Shown: piece after piece, positions 53,290-61,575 of the stretch
Layout of the letters: each line of letters starts with the position of its first letter
Position numbering within the stretch: position 1 is the stretch's first letter
Assembly: GCF_030538495.1 (NCBI RefSeq)
Contig: NZ_JAUNTW010000005.1
Span: 144,534-208,533, forward strand
Length of the DNA stretch: 64,000 nucleotides
Source of the DNA: Paracoccus sp. (in: a-proteobacteria)
Lineage (GTDB): Bacteria > Pseudomonadota > Alphaproteobacteria > Rhodobacterales > Rhodobacteraceae
Direction of reading: 5' to 3'
Notes under the pieces: generated by a model
Seen by the model: the letters and a program-made list of their open reading frames with translations, nothing else
What the model was told of the DNA's origin: nothing
Database searches by the model: none
Program-made: the position numbers and the translations under genes

Positions 53290-54488
53290 CCGACGCCTTT
53301 ATCTGCGATTACATCCGCACGCCGATTGGACGCTATGGCGGGGGGCTGGCCACGGTGCGCACCGATGATCTGGCCGCCATTCCGCTGGCCGAATTGCTGG
53401 CGCGCAATCCCGGCCTGAACCCTGCGGCGATTGACGACATCTGGCTGGGCTGCGCCAATCAGGCGGGCGAAGATAACCGCAACATCGCCCGCATGGCCGC
53501 GCTGCTGGCGGGGCTGCCCGACAGCGTGCCGGGGGTGACGGTGAACCGGCTGTGCGGATCGGGGTTGGAATCAGTCGCCGCCGCCGCGCGCGCCATCCGG
53601 GCGGGCGATATGACGCTGACCATTGCGGGCGGGGTCGAAAGCATGACCCGCGCGCCCTTTGTCATGCCCAAACCCGGCGCGGCATGGGCGCGTGAGCCAC
53701 AGGTTTACGACACAACCATCGGCTGGCGGTTCATCAACCCGAAAATGGCCGCCGCCTATGGCACCGAATCCATGCCCGAAACGGCGCAGAATCTGGCCGA
53801 TGAACATGCGATCAGCCGCGCCGATCAGGACGCCTTCGCCCAGCGGTCGCAGGAATTGGCCGCCGCCGCGCAGGCATCCGGGCGGTTGGGCGCGGAAATC
53901 GTTCCGGTCACCGTGCCGCTGGGGCGCGGGAAAACCGCCATCGTGGATCGCGACGAACACCCGCGCCTGACCAGCATCACCGATCTGGCCGCGCTGCGCC
54001 CGATCACCCGGCCTGATGGGTCGATCACGGCAGGCAATGCCAGCGGCGTGAATGACGGGGCGGCGGCGCTGATCGTCGCCAGCCGCACCGCGGCACAGGC
54101 GCAGGGGCTGACGCCGCTGGCCCGCGTGGTCGCCGCGACATCCGCCGGGGTGGCCCCGCGCGTCATGGGCTACGGTCCCGTCCCCGCGATCCAGAAATTG
54201 CTGGCGCAAACCGGGCTGACGCTGGCCGATATGGCCGTGATTGAACTGAACGAGGCCTTTGCCGCCCAGGCCTTGGCCGTCACGCGCGGGCTGGGGCTGG
54301 CCGATGACGACCCGCGCATCAACCCCAATGGCGGGGCGATTGCGCTGGGGCATCCGCTGGGCATGTCCGGCGCGCGCATCGCGGGCAGCGCGGCATTGGA
54401 ACTGGCGCGGGGGGGCGGGCGCTATGGCTTGGTCGCGATGTGCGTCGGCGTGGGTCAGGGCGGGGCGCTGCTGCTGGAACGCGCCTGA
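53286..54488 (+). CDS. Thiolase (3-oxoadipyl-CoA/acetyl-CoA acyltransferase, PcaF-like)
   Basis: A 400-aa thiolase. Active-site residues: Cys90 in [11 protein letters not shown], the NEAFA loop, His356 in [10 protein letters not shown] and Cys386 in [10 protein letters not shown]. The segment [20 protein letters not shown] matches beta-ketoadipyl-CoA thiolases (PcaF/PaaJ) better than biosynthetic PhaA. It would finish beta-oxidation or aromatic breakdown by releasing acetyl-CoA. GTG start at 53286 overlaps the previous stop. Its 3' end overlaps the convergent gph gene by 34 bases. Confidence 0.9.
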   Translation: MTDAFICDYIRTPIGRYGGGLATVRTDDLAAIPLAELLARNPGLNPAAIDDIWLGCANQAGEDNRNIARMAALLAGLPDSVPGVTVNRLCGSGLESVAAAARAIRAGDMTLTIAGGVESMTRAPFVMPKPGAAWAREPQVYDTTIGWRFINPKMAAAYGTESMPETAQNLADEHAISRADQDAFAQRSQELAAAAQASGRLGAEIVPVTVPLGRGKTAIVDRDEHPRLTSITDLAALRPITRPDGSITAGNASGVNDGAAALIVASRTAAQAQGLTPLARVVAATSAGVAPRVMGYGPVPAIQKLLAQTGLTLADMAVIELNEAFAAQALAVTRGLGLADDDPRINPNGGAIALGHPLGMSGARIAGSAALELARGGGRYGLVAMCVGVGQGGALLLERA

Positions 54489-55126
54489 AGCGCGGCAATA
54501 ATCCCCGGCAGGTCGGCAAAATCGCCAAACCGCGCGGCGGCGGTCACATCCTGCGGCGCGCTGTGGCAATATCCGCCGGTGTAAAACACAAACGGCACCC
54601 CAGCCGAGGCGGCACAGTCCGCGTCCACATCGCTGTCGCCGACAAACAGCGCCGGTCCCGGAGGGCAGCCATCCCGCGCCGCCCAGAGCGGGGCCGGATG
54701 CGGTTTGCGCTGCGCACAGGAATCGCCGCCAATGACGACCGCGAAATAATCCAGCAACCCCAGATGCCGCAGCACCGACCGCGCCGGAGACAGCGGTTTA
54801 TTCGTGCAAATCGCCAGCATAGCACCCTGCCCACGCAGCGCCTCTAACGCACCCTGCACGCCATCAAACACCACCGTTTGATGCACCGCCGCGTCGTAAT
54901 GCCGCCCGAAATCGGCAACCATATCGGCGTGACGCGCGCTGTCCCGAATCCCATGCGCGGCCAGCAGACAATCGACCAAATGCGGCACCCCCCGCCCGAT
55001 AAAGCCGCGCACCGTGGCCAAATCCAACGGCCCCAACCCCTGCGCCGCCATCACGACATTCGCCGTCGCATGAATATCGGGCGCGCTGTCAATCAACGTG
55101 CCGTCAAGATCGAATATGATGTTCAT
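54455..55126 (-). CDS. gph: HAD hydrolase, phosphoglycolate phosphatase-like
   Basis: A 223-aa HAD-superfamily phosphatase. Motif I is [15 protein letters not shown] (nucleophile Asp at residue 6), motif II CTNKP, motif III lysine in QRKPHPAPL and motif [14 protein letters not shown]. The cap position and length are those of Gph, which removes phosphate from 2-phosphoglycolate. The start at 55126 is the first codon before motif I. The last 34 bases are antisense to the end of the thiolase gene. Confidence 0.85.
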   Translation of the reverse strand: MNIIFDLDGTLIDSAPDIHATANVVMAAQGLGPLDLATVRGFIGRGVPHLVDCLLAAHGIRDSARHADMVADFGRHYDAAVHQTVVFDGVQGALEALRGQGAMLAICTNKPLSPARSVLRHLGLLDYFAVVIGGDSCAQRKPHPAPLWAARDGCPPGPALFVGDSDVDADCAASAGVPFVFYTGGYCHSAPQDVTAAARFGDFADLPGIIAALQARSSSSAPP

Positions 55127-55236
55127 GGGCTGTCCCCCTTTGCCCCGCACTTGACGCAAGGCTTGCGCGCAGGTCAAGCGTCACGGATCGTCCCGCCGTC
55201 ATCGAACCGTCACCTGCGCCTGATATGCGGCACGTC

Positions 55237-56292
55237 ATGGAACAACCAAATGATTTCGCCGTTCAAACTCAGGGTCTTGGCCGCGCTTTTGATGGAAAGC
55301 AGGTTCTGGCGGGCGTTGATCTGACGCTGGCGCAGGGGCAGGTGATTGCGCTGCTGGGGCCGTCGGGCTGTGGCAAAACCACGCTGTTGCGGATTGTGGC
55401 GGGGTTGCTGGCCCCCAGTTCGGGGCGCGTCATTATCGGCGGGAAAACAGTCGCGGATCACAGCCACAGCACCCCGCCCGAGGCCCGCGGTCTGGGCATG
55501 GTGTTTCAGGATTATGCCCTGTGGCCGCATATGACCGTGATGGACAATGTGGGCTTTCCGCTGCGAATGCGCGGGACGGCGCGGGCGGCGCGCCATGACG
55601 CGGCGGCGGATGCGCTGCGTCTGGTGGGGCTGGATCATCTGGCGGGGCGGTTTCCCGGCACCTTATCAGGCGGCCAGCAACAGCGGGTCGCCTTGGCGCG
55701 GGCGGTTGTGGCGCGCCCGCCGCTGGTGCTGTTTGACGAACCGCTGTCCAATCTGGATCGCGAATTGCGCGAAACGCTGGCCTTGGACATTGGCGCGTTG
55801 CTGCGGGAATTGGGGTTGTCGGCGCTCTATGTGACGCATGACCAGTCCGAGGCGTTCACAATCGCCGACCGCGTCGCGGTGATGCTGGACGGGCGCATTG
55901 CGCAGATTGACACCCCTCAGGCGATCTTTGACCGGCCCGCCAGTCTGGCCGTGGCGCGGTTTCTGAATATCGGGACCATTCTTGACGGGCAGGTGCGGGG
56001 CGGGCGGTTTCAGGGGCAGGGCGTGGACATGGCCGTTCAGGCCGAGGATGGCCCCGCGCATCTGCTGATCCCGCGCCGCGCGGTCCGGCCCGCAACCGGG
56101 GCGGCGGATGCGCAGACGGTCGTTGATCGCTGTCAGTTTCAGGGCGACCGCTATGTTCTGCATCTGCGCGCGCCGGGGGGCGGAGGGCTGATCTGTCTGT
56201 CGGATCGCCCGATGCCCGCCGGGGCGGCGCTGCCGGTTACGCTGAGCCCCGACCTAATCCGCGTTTTTCCAACACAACCCCATGATGACTAA
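55237..56292 (+). CDS. ABC transporter ATP-binding protein (FbpC-like)
   Basis: A 351-aa ATPase (355 aa if ATG at 55225 is used). Walker [12 protein letters not shown]-loop [13 protein letters not shown], signature [14 protein letters not shown], Walker [13 protein letters not shown], then a TOBE-like C-terminus. The CysA/FbpC/PotA type fits iron(III), phosphonate or similar importers. It overlaps the leader of the binding-protein gene, in an ATPase, binding protein, permease order. Confidence 0.85.
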   Translation: MEQPNDFAVQTQGLGRAFDGKQVLAGVDLTLAQGQVIALLGPSGCGKTTLLRIVAGLLAPSSGRVIIGGKTVADHSHSTPPEARGLGMVFQDYALWPHMTVMDNVGFPLRMRGTARAARHDAAADALRLVGLDHLAGRFPGTLSGGQQQRVALARAVVARPPLVLFDEPLSNLDRELRETLALDIGALLRELGLSALYVTHDQSEAFTIADRVAVMLDGRIAQIDTPQAIFDRPASLAVARFLNIGTILDGQVRGGRFQGQGVDMAVQAEDGPAHLLIPRRAVRPATGAADAQTVVDRCQFQGDRYVLHLRAPGGGGLICLSDRPMPAGAALPVTLSPDLIRVFPTQPHDD

Positions 56293-56302
56293 GGATACCT
56301 CT

Positions 56303-57253
56303 ATGCTGCGCACGATCACCGTCACCGCCATGCTGCTGGGCCATGCCGCCTATGCCGATACGCTGACCTTTTACACCGCCGGGCCGGGTGGTCTGGCCGA
56401 TGCATTGGCCGCCGCGTTCGAGGCCGAAACCGGCACCCGGGTCGAGGTGTTCCAAGGCACCACAGGTCAGGTCATGGCCCGGCTGGAAGCTGAACAGGCC
56501 AACCCGCAGGCCGATGTCGTCGTATCGGCCAGCTGGGGATCGGCGGTTGATATGGCCGCGCGCGGGCTGTTGCTGGATTATGTATCACCGCATGCGGAAA
56601 ACGTGCCGGATGATCTGAAGACCGGAAACTATGTCGCGCAGGGGATTTCCGCGCTTGCTATGGTGTGGAACACGCAATCCGGCACGCCGCGCCCGTCCGA
56701 ATGGTCCGACCTGACCGGAGCGGATTACCGCGATCTGGTCACCATGCCCGATCCGGCGCAATCGGGTGCCGCCTTTGATCTGGTCGTCGGGCTGGAATCG
56801 TCGATGGGCGAAGATGCTTGGACGCTGCTCTCGGCGCTGTCGGATAACGGCATGATCGTTCCCGGCCCGAATGCGGCGGCGCTGAACCCGGTGCTGCAAG
56901 GGGCGGCGGCTGTGGTCTTTGGTGCGGTTGATTACATTTCCTATGCGCAGGCTGCGGCCGGTGAAACGATCGAGGTGATCGTCCCCGCCAGCGGCACCGT
57001 GATTGCGCCGCGTCCGATGATGATTCTGGCGTCCACGGACATGCCCGATCAGGCGCGCGCCTTTGTCGATTTCGTGCTGTCGGATGCAGGACAGGCACTG
57101 GTGGCCGAAACCTATCTGATGCCCGCGCGCACCGATGTTGAGGGCCTGCGCCCCGGCATTGACACGCTGAACATCATCGCCGTGGACGAAGCCGCCGCAT
57201 CCGCCCGCCGCGATGACATCATCGCCCGGTTCAATCAGGTGACGGGCCGCTGA
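56303..57253 (+). CDS. ABC transporter substrate-binding protein (FbpA/AfuA-like)
   Basis: A 316-aa periplasmic binding protein with a signal peptide (MLRTITVTAMLLGHAAYA). The mature start TLTFYTAGPGGLADALAAAF and SASWGSAVDMAARGLLLDY follow the iron/phosphonate cluster pattern. A tyrosine-containing segment (DYISYAQA) lies where FbpA proteins have their iron-binding Tyr pair, but the pair is not adjacent, so iron is not certain. AAGGATA upstream supports ATG at 56303. Confidence 0.85.
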   Translation: MLRTITVTAMLLGHAAYADTLTFYTAGPGGLADALAAAFEAETGTRVEVFQGTTGQVMARLEAEQANPQADVVVSASWGSAVDMAARGLLLDYVSPHAENVPDDLKTGNYVAQGISALAMVWNTQSGTPRPSEWSDLTGADYRDLVTMPDPAQSGAAFDLVVGLESSMGEDAWTLLSALSDNGMIVPGPNAAALNPVLQGAAAVVFGAVDYISYAQAAAGETIEVIVPASGTVIAPRPMMILASTDMPDQARAFVDFVLSDAGQALVAETYLMPARTDVEGLRPGIDTLNIIAVDEAAASARRDDIIARFNQVTGR

Positions 57254-57308
57254 CACCCATTGCGCGCGGCGGCTGCCCTGCCGCGCGCCTCTTACGGGAT
57301 GAACATTG

Positions 57309-58982
57309 ATGTTGCGCATGTCGAACCTGCTCAGCGTGGCGGCGGCTCTGTCGATCCTGATTTTGGTCGCGGTGCCGGTGGCGTTTATTCTGTTGCAGGC
57401 CGTGTTTCCGGAATTCACCCGCGGATCTTTGGCCGGTGCCTTTTCGCGGCTGGATGTGTTCACCCAAAACGCGCGGCTGATGCAGCAGACACAGAACAGC
57501 CTGATGTTATCGGCCTGCGTCATGGTAGGATCGCTGCTGATTGGCGGCCCGATTGGCGTTCTGCGCGGGCTGTTTCGTGTGCCGGGCGCGCGGGTCTGGG
57601 ATGTGGTGTTTCTGATCCCGTTCCTGATCCCGCCCTTTATCGCCGCAACGGCCTGGATCATGATGCTGCAACCGCGCGGCTATCTGTTTCAGCTGCTGGG
57701 TTTTGATCTGGGATGGCTGCTGTTCAGCTTTGGCGGCGTGGCCTTTGTGATGGTGCTGAACCTGTTTCCGCTGGTCTATTTCGCCGTATCCCGCGCGTTA
57801 GAGGTGGTGGGCAGCCGCTTTGCCATGGCCGCGCGGGTGTCGGGCGCGGGGCCGGTGCAGGCGTTTTTCCTGATCACGCTGCCCTTGGCCATCCCGGCGA
57901 TTGCCGCCAGCCTGCTGATCGTCTTCGCCATGTCGATCGAGGAATTCGGCACCCCCGCCGCCCTTGCCGCCCGCACCGGGTTCGAGGTGCTGGTCACCGG
58001 CATTTACACCCGCCTGTCAGATTATCCTATTGATTTATCAGGCGCGGCATTGGGGTCGCTCATCCTGATGTGTTTGGCCTTGGCCGCGTTTTTTCTGCAA
58101 AACTGGATCGCCACGCGGCGATCCTATATCGCGCAAAGCGGCAAACCTGCCCCGGTGGATAAAATCGAACTGGGCCTGTGGCGGGTGCCGGTTCTGGCGC
58201 TGTTTACGCTGGTCGCGCTGATCGGGGTCATCATCCCGCTGGCCGCGATTCTGCTGACGTCGCTGATGGGGACCATATCGGGCGGGGTGTCGCTGTCGAA
58301 TATGTCGCTGCGCCACTACGATCAGATTCTGGCGTCGGGCAGTCGCGCGATGCAGGCCTTGCAGAACTCGGGCTGGCTGGCGCTGATGACGGCGGGGCTG
58401 GCTGGGCTGATCGGCGCCATGGTCGCGGTGATCGTGGTGCGCGGCACGGGGCGCGGGCGTCAGGTGATGGATGCGCTGTCGATCCTGCCTAATGCGATTC
58501 CGTCCATCGTGCTGGCCGTCGGCATAATTCTGGCCTGGAACAGCCCGTTCCTGCCGGTGACGCTGTATGGCACGGCGGGGATTTTGCTGGTCGCCTATAC
58601 CGCGATTTTGCTGCCCTTTCCGATCCGCTATGCCGTGGCGAGGCTGCGTCAGATCGGGATCAGCCTGGATGACGCCGCCCGCGTGTCCGGCGCGACCCAA
58701 GGCCAGACCATCCGCCATGTTCTGTTGCCGCTGATGGCACCGTCGCTGATTGCGGCCATGATGCTGGTCTTTGCCATTGCGTCACGCGAATTGGTGGCCT
58801 CGGTCATGCTGGCCCCGGCGGGGCTGCGCACCATCGGCACCTTCGTCTTTTCTCAATTCGAACAGGGATCGGTGCAGGCCGGCATGGCCATGAGCGTGAT
58901 CGCCATCACCGTGACCGCAACCATCCTGATGGCGGTGAATATCTGGCTGGCCCGACGCGGCGCGGGCGCGTTTTCGGGATAG
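57309..58982 (+). CDS. ABC transporter permease, two fused membrane domains (FbpB-like)
   Basis: A 557-aa inner-membrane protein with about 12 helices in two homologous halves, each with an EAA loop: EVVGSRFAMAARVSGAGPVQ and ISLDDAARVSGATQGQTIRH. The double permease is characteristic of FbpB and some phosphonate/spermidine-like systems. The start at 57309 (ATG) follows the binding-protein gene by 55 bases. Confidence 0.87.
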   Translation: MLRMSNLLSVAAALSILILVAVPVAFILLQAVFPEFTRGSLAGAFSRLDVFTQNARLMQQTQNSLMLSACVMVGSLLIGGPIGVLRGLFRVPGARVWDVVFLIPFLIPPFIAATAWIMMLQPRGYLFQLLGFDLGWLLFSFGGVAFVMVLNLFPLVYFAVSRALEVVGSRFAMAARVSGAGPVQAFFLITLPLAIPAIAASLLIVFAMSIEEFGTPAALAARTGFEVLVTGIYTRLSDYPIDLSGAALGSLILMCLALAAFFLQNWIATRRSYIAQSGKPAPVDKIELGLWRVPVLALFTLVALIGVIIPLAAILLTSLMGTISGGVSLSNMSLRHYDQILASGSRAMQALQNSGWLALMTAGLAGLIGAMVAVIVVRGTGRGRQVMDALSILPNAIPSIVLAVGIILAWNSPFLPVTLYGTAGILLVAYTAILLPFPIRYAVARLRQIGISLDDAARVSGATQGQTIRHVLLPLMAPSLIAAMMLVFAIASRELVASVMLAPAGLRTIGTFVFSQFEQGSVQAGMAMSVIAITVTATILMAVNIWLARRGAGAFSG

Positions 58983-59031
58983 CGCCCATCCCCAATTGAC
59001 TCCACGCGCCGCGCCGTGACAAAGCCGCGCT

Positions 59032-59733
59032 ATGTTCATCCGTCGCCGCCCTGCTGTTGTTGATCGTCCTGCGCCTCTGCGGGCGGTGCTGCGCGTGGTC
59101 TGGTGGGTCATGCTGCGGGTGGTGTTAGTCGTGGTGGGGTCGGTCAGTCTCTATGCCTTTGTGAATCCGCCGATCACCTGGACGATGATTGCCGATCGGC
59201 GCGATCATCCGCTGGCCCCTCGGCAATGGGTGGTGCTGGACGACATCGCCCCCGTCATGCGCCGGTCCGTCGTCGCGGCCGAGGATGCGAATTTCTGCCT
59301 GCATTGGGGATTCGACATGACCGAGATTCGCAAGGTCATCGAATCCGGGTCATCGCGCGGCGCATCGACCATCACCCAGCAAACCGCGAAAAACGCGTTT
59401 CTGTGGCAGGGCCGCAATTGGTTTCGCAAATCGGCGGAAACCGCCCTGACCCCGGTGATCGAAGCGTTATGGTCCAAACGCCGCATCCTTGAGGTTTATC
59501 TGAACATTGCCGAATTTGGTCCCGGCGTGTTTGGCATCCACGCCGCGTCCCGGCAGTTTTTCAACACCACCCCCGACCGCCTGACCCCGGTTCAGGCCGC
59601 GCGTCTGGCCGCCGTGCTGCCGGGGCCGAAAACCCGCAGCGTGTCCCGCGCCACCAACCGGTCCCGCGCCATTGCCGACGGCGCCGCCACAATCGCGCGT
59701 GATGGCCGCGCCGCCTGCTTTACGGATGGTTGA
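59032..59733 (+). CDS. mtgA: Monofunctional peptidoglycan glycosyltransferase
   Basis: A 233-aa GT51 enzyme with one N-terminal membrane helix (about residues 24-44). Motif 1 is VVAAEDANFCLHWGFD (catalytic Glu), motif 2 RGASTITQQTAKNAFLW, motif 3 KSAETALTPVIEALWSKRRI, and EVYLNIAEFGPGVFGI. It polymerises lipid II into glycan strands at the outer face of the inner membrane. No transpeptidase domain is present, as expected for MtgA. Confidence 0.95.
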   Translation: MFIRRRPAVVDRPAPLRAVLRVVWWVMLRVVLVVVGSVSLYAFVNPPITWTMIADRRDHPLAPRQWVVLDDIAPVMRRSVVAAEDANFCLHWGFDMTEIRKVIESGSSRGASTITQQTAKNAFLWQGRNWFRKSAETALTPVIEALWSKRRILEVYLNIAEFGPGVFGIHAASRQFFNTTPDRLTPVQAARLAAVLPGPKTRSVSRATNRSRAIADGAATIARDGRAACFTDG

Positions 59734-59783
59734 AAGCGCGCCCCCGCGCCGTTATCAACAGCCCATCCCCAAGAAACGGCCCC

Positions 59784-60470
59784 ATGATGACGACGACCCA
59801 GCCCACGCGCCTGTATCACACCGCCCTGTCCCCCTTTTGCCGCAAGGTGCGGCTGGTTCTGGCCGAAAAGAAAATCGAGGTCGAGCTGGTCGAAGAACGC
59901 TATTGGGAAGGCCCGCCCGATCTGAAGCGCCGCAACCCGGCGGGCAAATTGCCGGTGCTGCGTTATCGCGGGCAGATGCTGGCCGAAAGTCAGGCGATCA
60001 TCGAATTTCTGGACGAATCCGTCCCCACGCCGCCCTTGATGCCCGCGACGGCGGCTGAACGCTATGAAGTGCGCCGGCTGTGCGCGTGGTTTGACGACAA
60101 ATTCAACGCCGAGGTGACTCAGCCGATCCTGGGCGAACGGGTGTGGAAGAAAATCCTGCGCAGCGGTTACCCCGAAAGCCGCATCGTCAAAGAGGGGCTG
60201 CGCGCGATCAAGGAACATATCGACTATCTGTCGCAGCTGCTGGAACAGCGCCGCTGGCTGGCGGGAAATGCGCTGACGCTGGCCGATTTCACCGCCGCCG
60301 CGCATTTTTCCTGTCTGGATTATATTTCCGACGTGGATTGGGACCGGTCCGACATTCTGCGCGATTGGTATGCGACGATCAAATCGCGCCCGGCTTTTCG
60401 GTCGGTTCTGGCCGACCAGATCCCCGGCATCCACCCGGCGCCGCATTACGCGGATCTGGATTTTGGCTGA
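59784..60470 (+). CDS. fzlA: FzlA-like glutathione S-transferase-fold protein
   Basis: A 228-aa GST-fold protein. The N-terminal thioredoxin-like part begins [20 protein letters not shown] and includes NPAGKLPVL and [11 protein letters not shown]. The C-terminal part [20 protein letters not shown], then [12 protein letters not shown] and a final [11 protein letters not shown] match the FzlA group, which in Caulobacter binds FtsZ and is needed for constriction, without GST activity. Start ATGATG at 59784/59787. It lies directly before queG, an order I recall as common in Rhodobacterales. Confidence 0.85.
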   Translation: MMTTTQPTRLYHTALSPFCRKVRLVLAEKKIEVELVEERYWEGPPDLKRRNPAGKLPVLRYRGQMLAESQAIIEFLDESVPTPPLMPATAAERYEVRRLCAWFDDKFNAEVTQPILGERVWKKILRSGYPESRIVKEGLRAIKEHIDYLSQLLEQRRWLAGNALTLADFTAAAHFSCLDYISDVDWDRSDILRDWYATIKSRPAFRSVLADQIPGIHPAPHYADLDFG

Positions 60471-60486
60471 ACGGGGGGCGGGGTTC

Positions 60487-61575
60487 GTGGATAGCGCCGG
60501 GGGCGCGTCGCCCCCCGGACCCCCAGAGGATATTTCCGCACAGAAGATAAAGCAGGCGTTGCGCGACCAAGCCCGGGCCGAGGGGTTTTCCGGTATGGGT
60601 GTAACGCGGCCTGATGCGGTGCCGGAACTGGCGGCGCGGTTGGCGGCGTTTCTGGATGCGGGGCGGCAGGGGCAAATGGGCTGGATGGCCGAGCGCACCC
60701 ATTGGCGCGGCGATCCGGCGGCGCTGTGGCCGGATGCGCGATCGGTCATCATGCTGGCCGAATTATACACGCCCGATCATGACCCCGTGGCGGTTCTGGA
60801 TCAGCCCGACCGCGCCGCGATCAGCGTGTACGCCCATGGCCGCGATTACCATGATATTGTGAAGAAACGGTTGAAGCGTTTGGGTCGCTGGTTGCTGGAC
60901 CAGAATCCCGGCCATGAGATTAAGGTTTTTGTTGATACCGCGCCGGTGATGGAAAAGCCCTTGGCGCAGGCGGCGGGTTTGGGCTGGCAGGGCAAGCACA
61001 CCAATCTGTTGTCGCGCGATCTGGGCAGTTGGTTTTTTCTGGGCGCGATTTTCACCACCCTTCCCCTGCCGGTGGATGCGCCCGAGGCGTCGCATTGCGG
61101 GTCGTGCCGCGCCTGTCTGGATGCCTGCCCGACCGGGGCTTTTCCTGCGCCGTATCAATTGGATGCGCGGCGGTGTATTTCGTATTTGACCATCGAACAT
61201 CATGGCCCGGTGGATGAAGACTTGCGGGCGCGGATGGGCAATCGCATCTATGGCTGTGATGATTGTCTGGCGGCCTGTCCGTGGAACAAATTCGCCGTGG
61301 CGGGGTCAGAGATGCGGTATCGCGGGATCGTCGATGCGCCGCATCTGGCGGAACTGGCGGTGCTGGATGATGCGGCGTTTCGCGCGCGCTTTTCGGGCAG
61401 CCCGATTAAGCGCGTGGGTCGGGACCGATTTGTCCGTAACGTGTTGTATGCGATTGGAAATTCCGGGGATCGGGGGTTGCGGGGGTTTGCTGTCGCGCTG
61501 TTGGATGATCCCGATGCCACTGTGGCGGATGCGGCGGGATGGGCCGTGGCGCGGCTAGATCAGGAAATCGTCTGA
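60487..61575 (+). CDS. queG: Epoxyqueuosine reductase
   Basis: A protein of about 362 aa that reduces epoxyqueuosine in tRNA to queuosine with a cobalamin and two [4Fe-4S] clusters. Cluster motifs: [16 protein letters not shown] and [14 protein letters not shown]. The N-terminal [16 protein letters not shown] and [14 protein letters not shown] fit the family. No ATG lies near the expected start; GTG 60487 (used) or TTG 60559 are candidates, and the sequence between them is repeat copy 4. So the N-terminus is partly repeat-encoded if GTG is right. Confidence 0.9.
   Translation: MDSAGGASPPGPPEDISAQKIKQALRDQARAEGFSGMGVTRPDAVPELAARLAAFLDAGRQGQMGWMAERTHWRGDPAALWPDARSVIMLAELYTPDHDPVAVLDQPDRAAISVYAHGRDYHDIVKKRLKRLGRWLLDQNPGHEIKVFVDTAPVMEKPLAQAAGLGWQGKHTNLLSRDLGSWFFLGAIFTTLPLPVDAPEASHCGSCRACLDACPTGAFPAPYQLDARRCISYLTIEHHGPVDEDLRARMGNRIYGCDDCLAACPWNKFAVAGSEMRYRGIVDAPHLAELAVLDDAAFRARFSGSPIKRVGRDRFVRNVLYAIGNSGDRGLRGFAVALLDDPDATVADAAGWAVARLDQEIV
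60497..60552 (-). repeat. Dispersed intergenic hairpin repeat, copy 4 (inverted)
   Basis: Read on the minus strand it gives CTTTATCTTCTGTGCGGAAA, then TATCCTCTGGGGGTCCGG and the GGGGGGCGACGCGCCCCC hairpin, nearly the same as copy 3. It lies over the likely start region of queG, in the opposite orientation to the gene. Confidence 0.8.
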
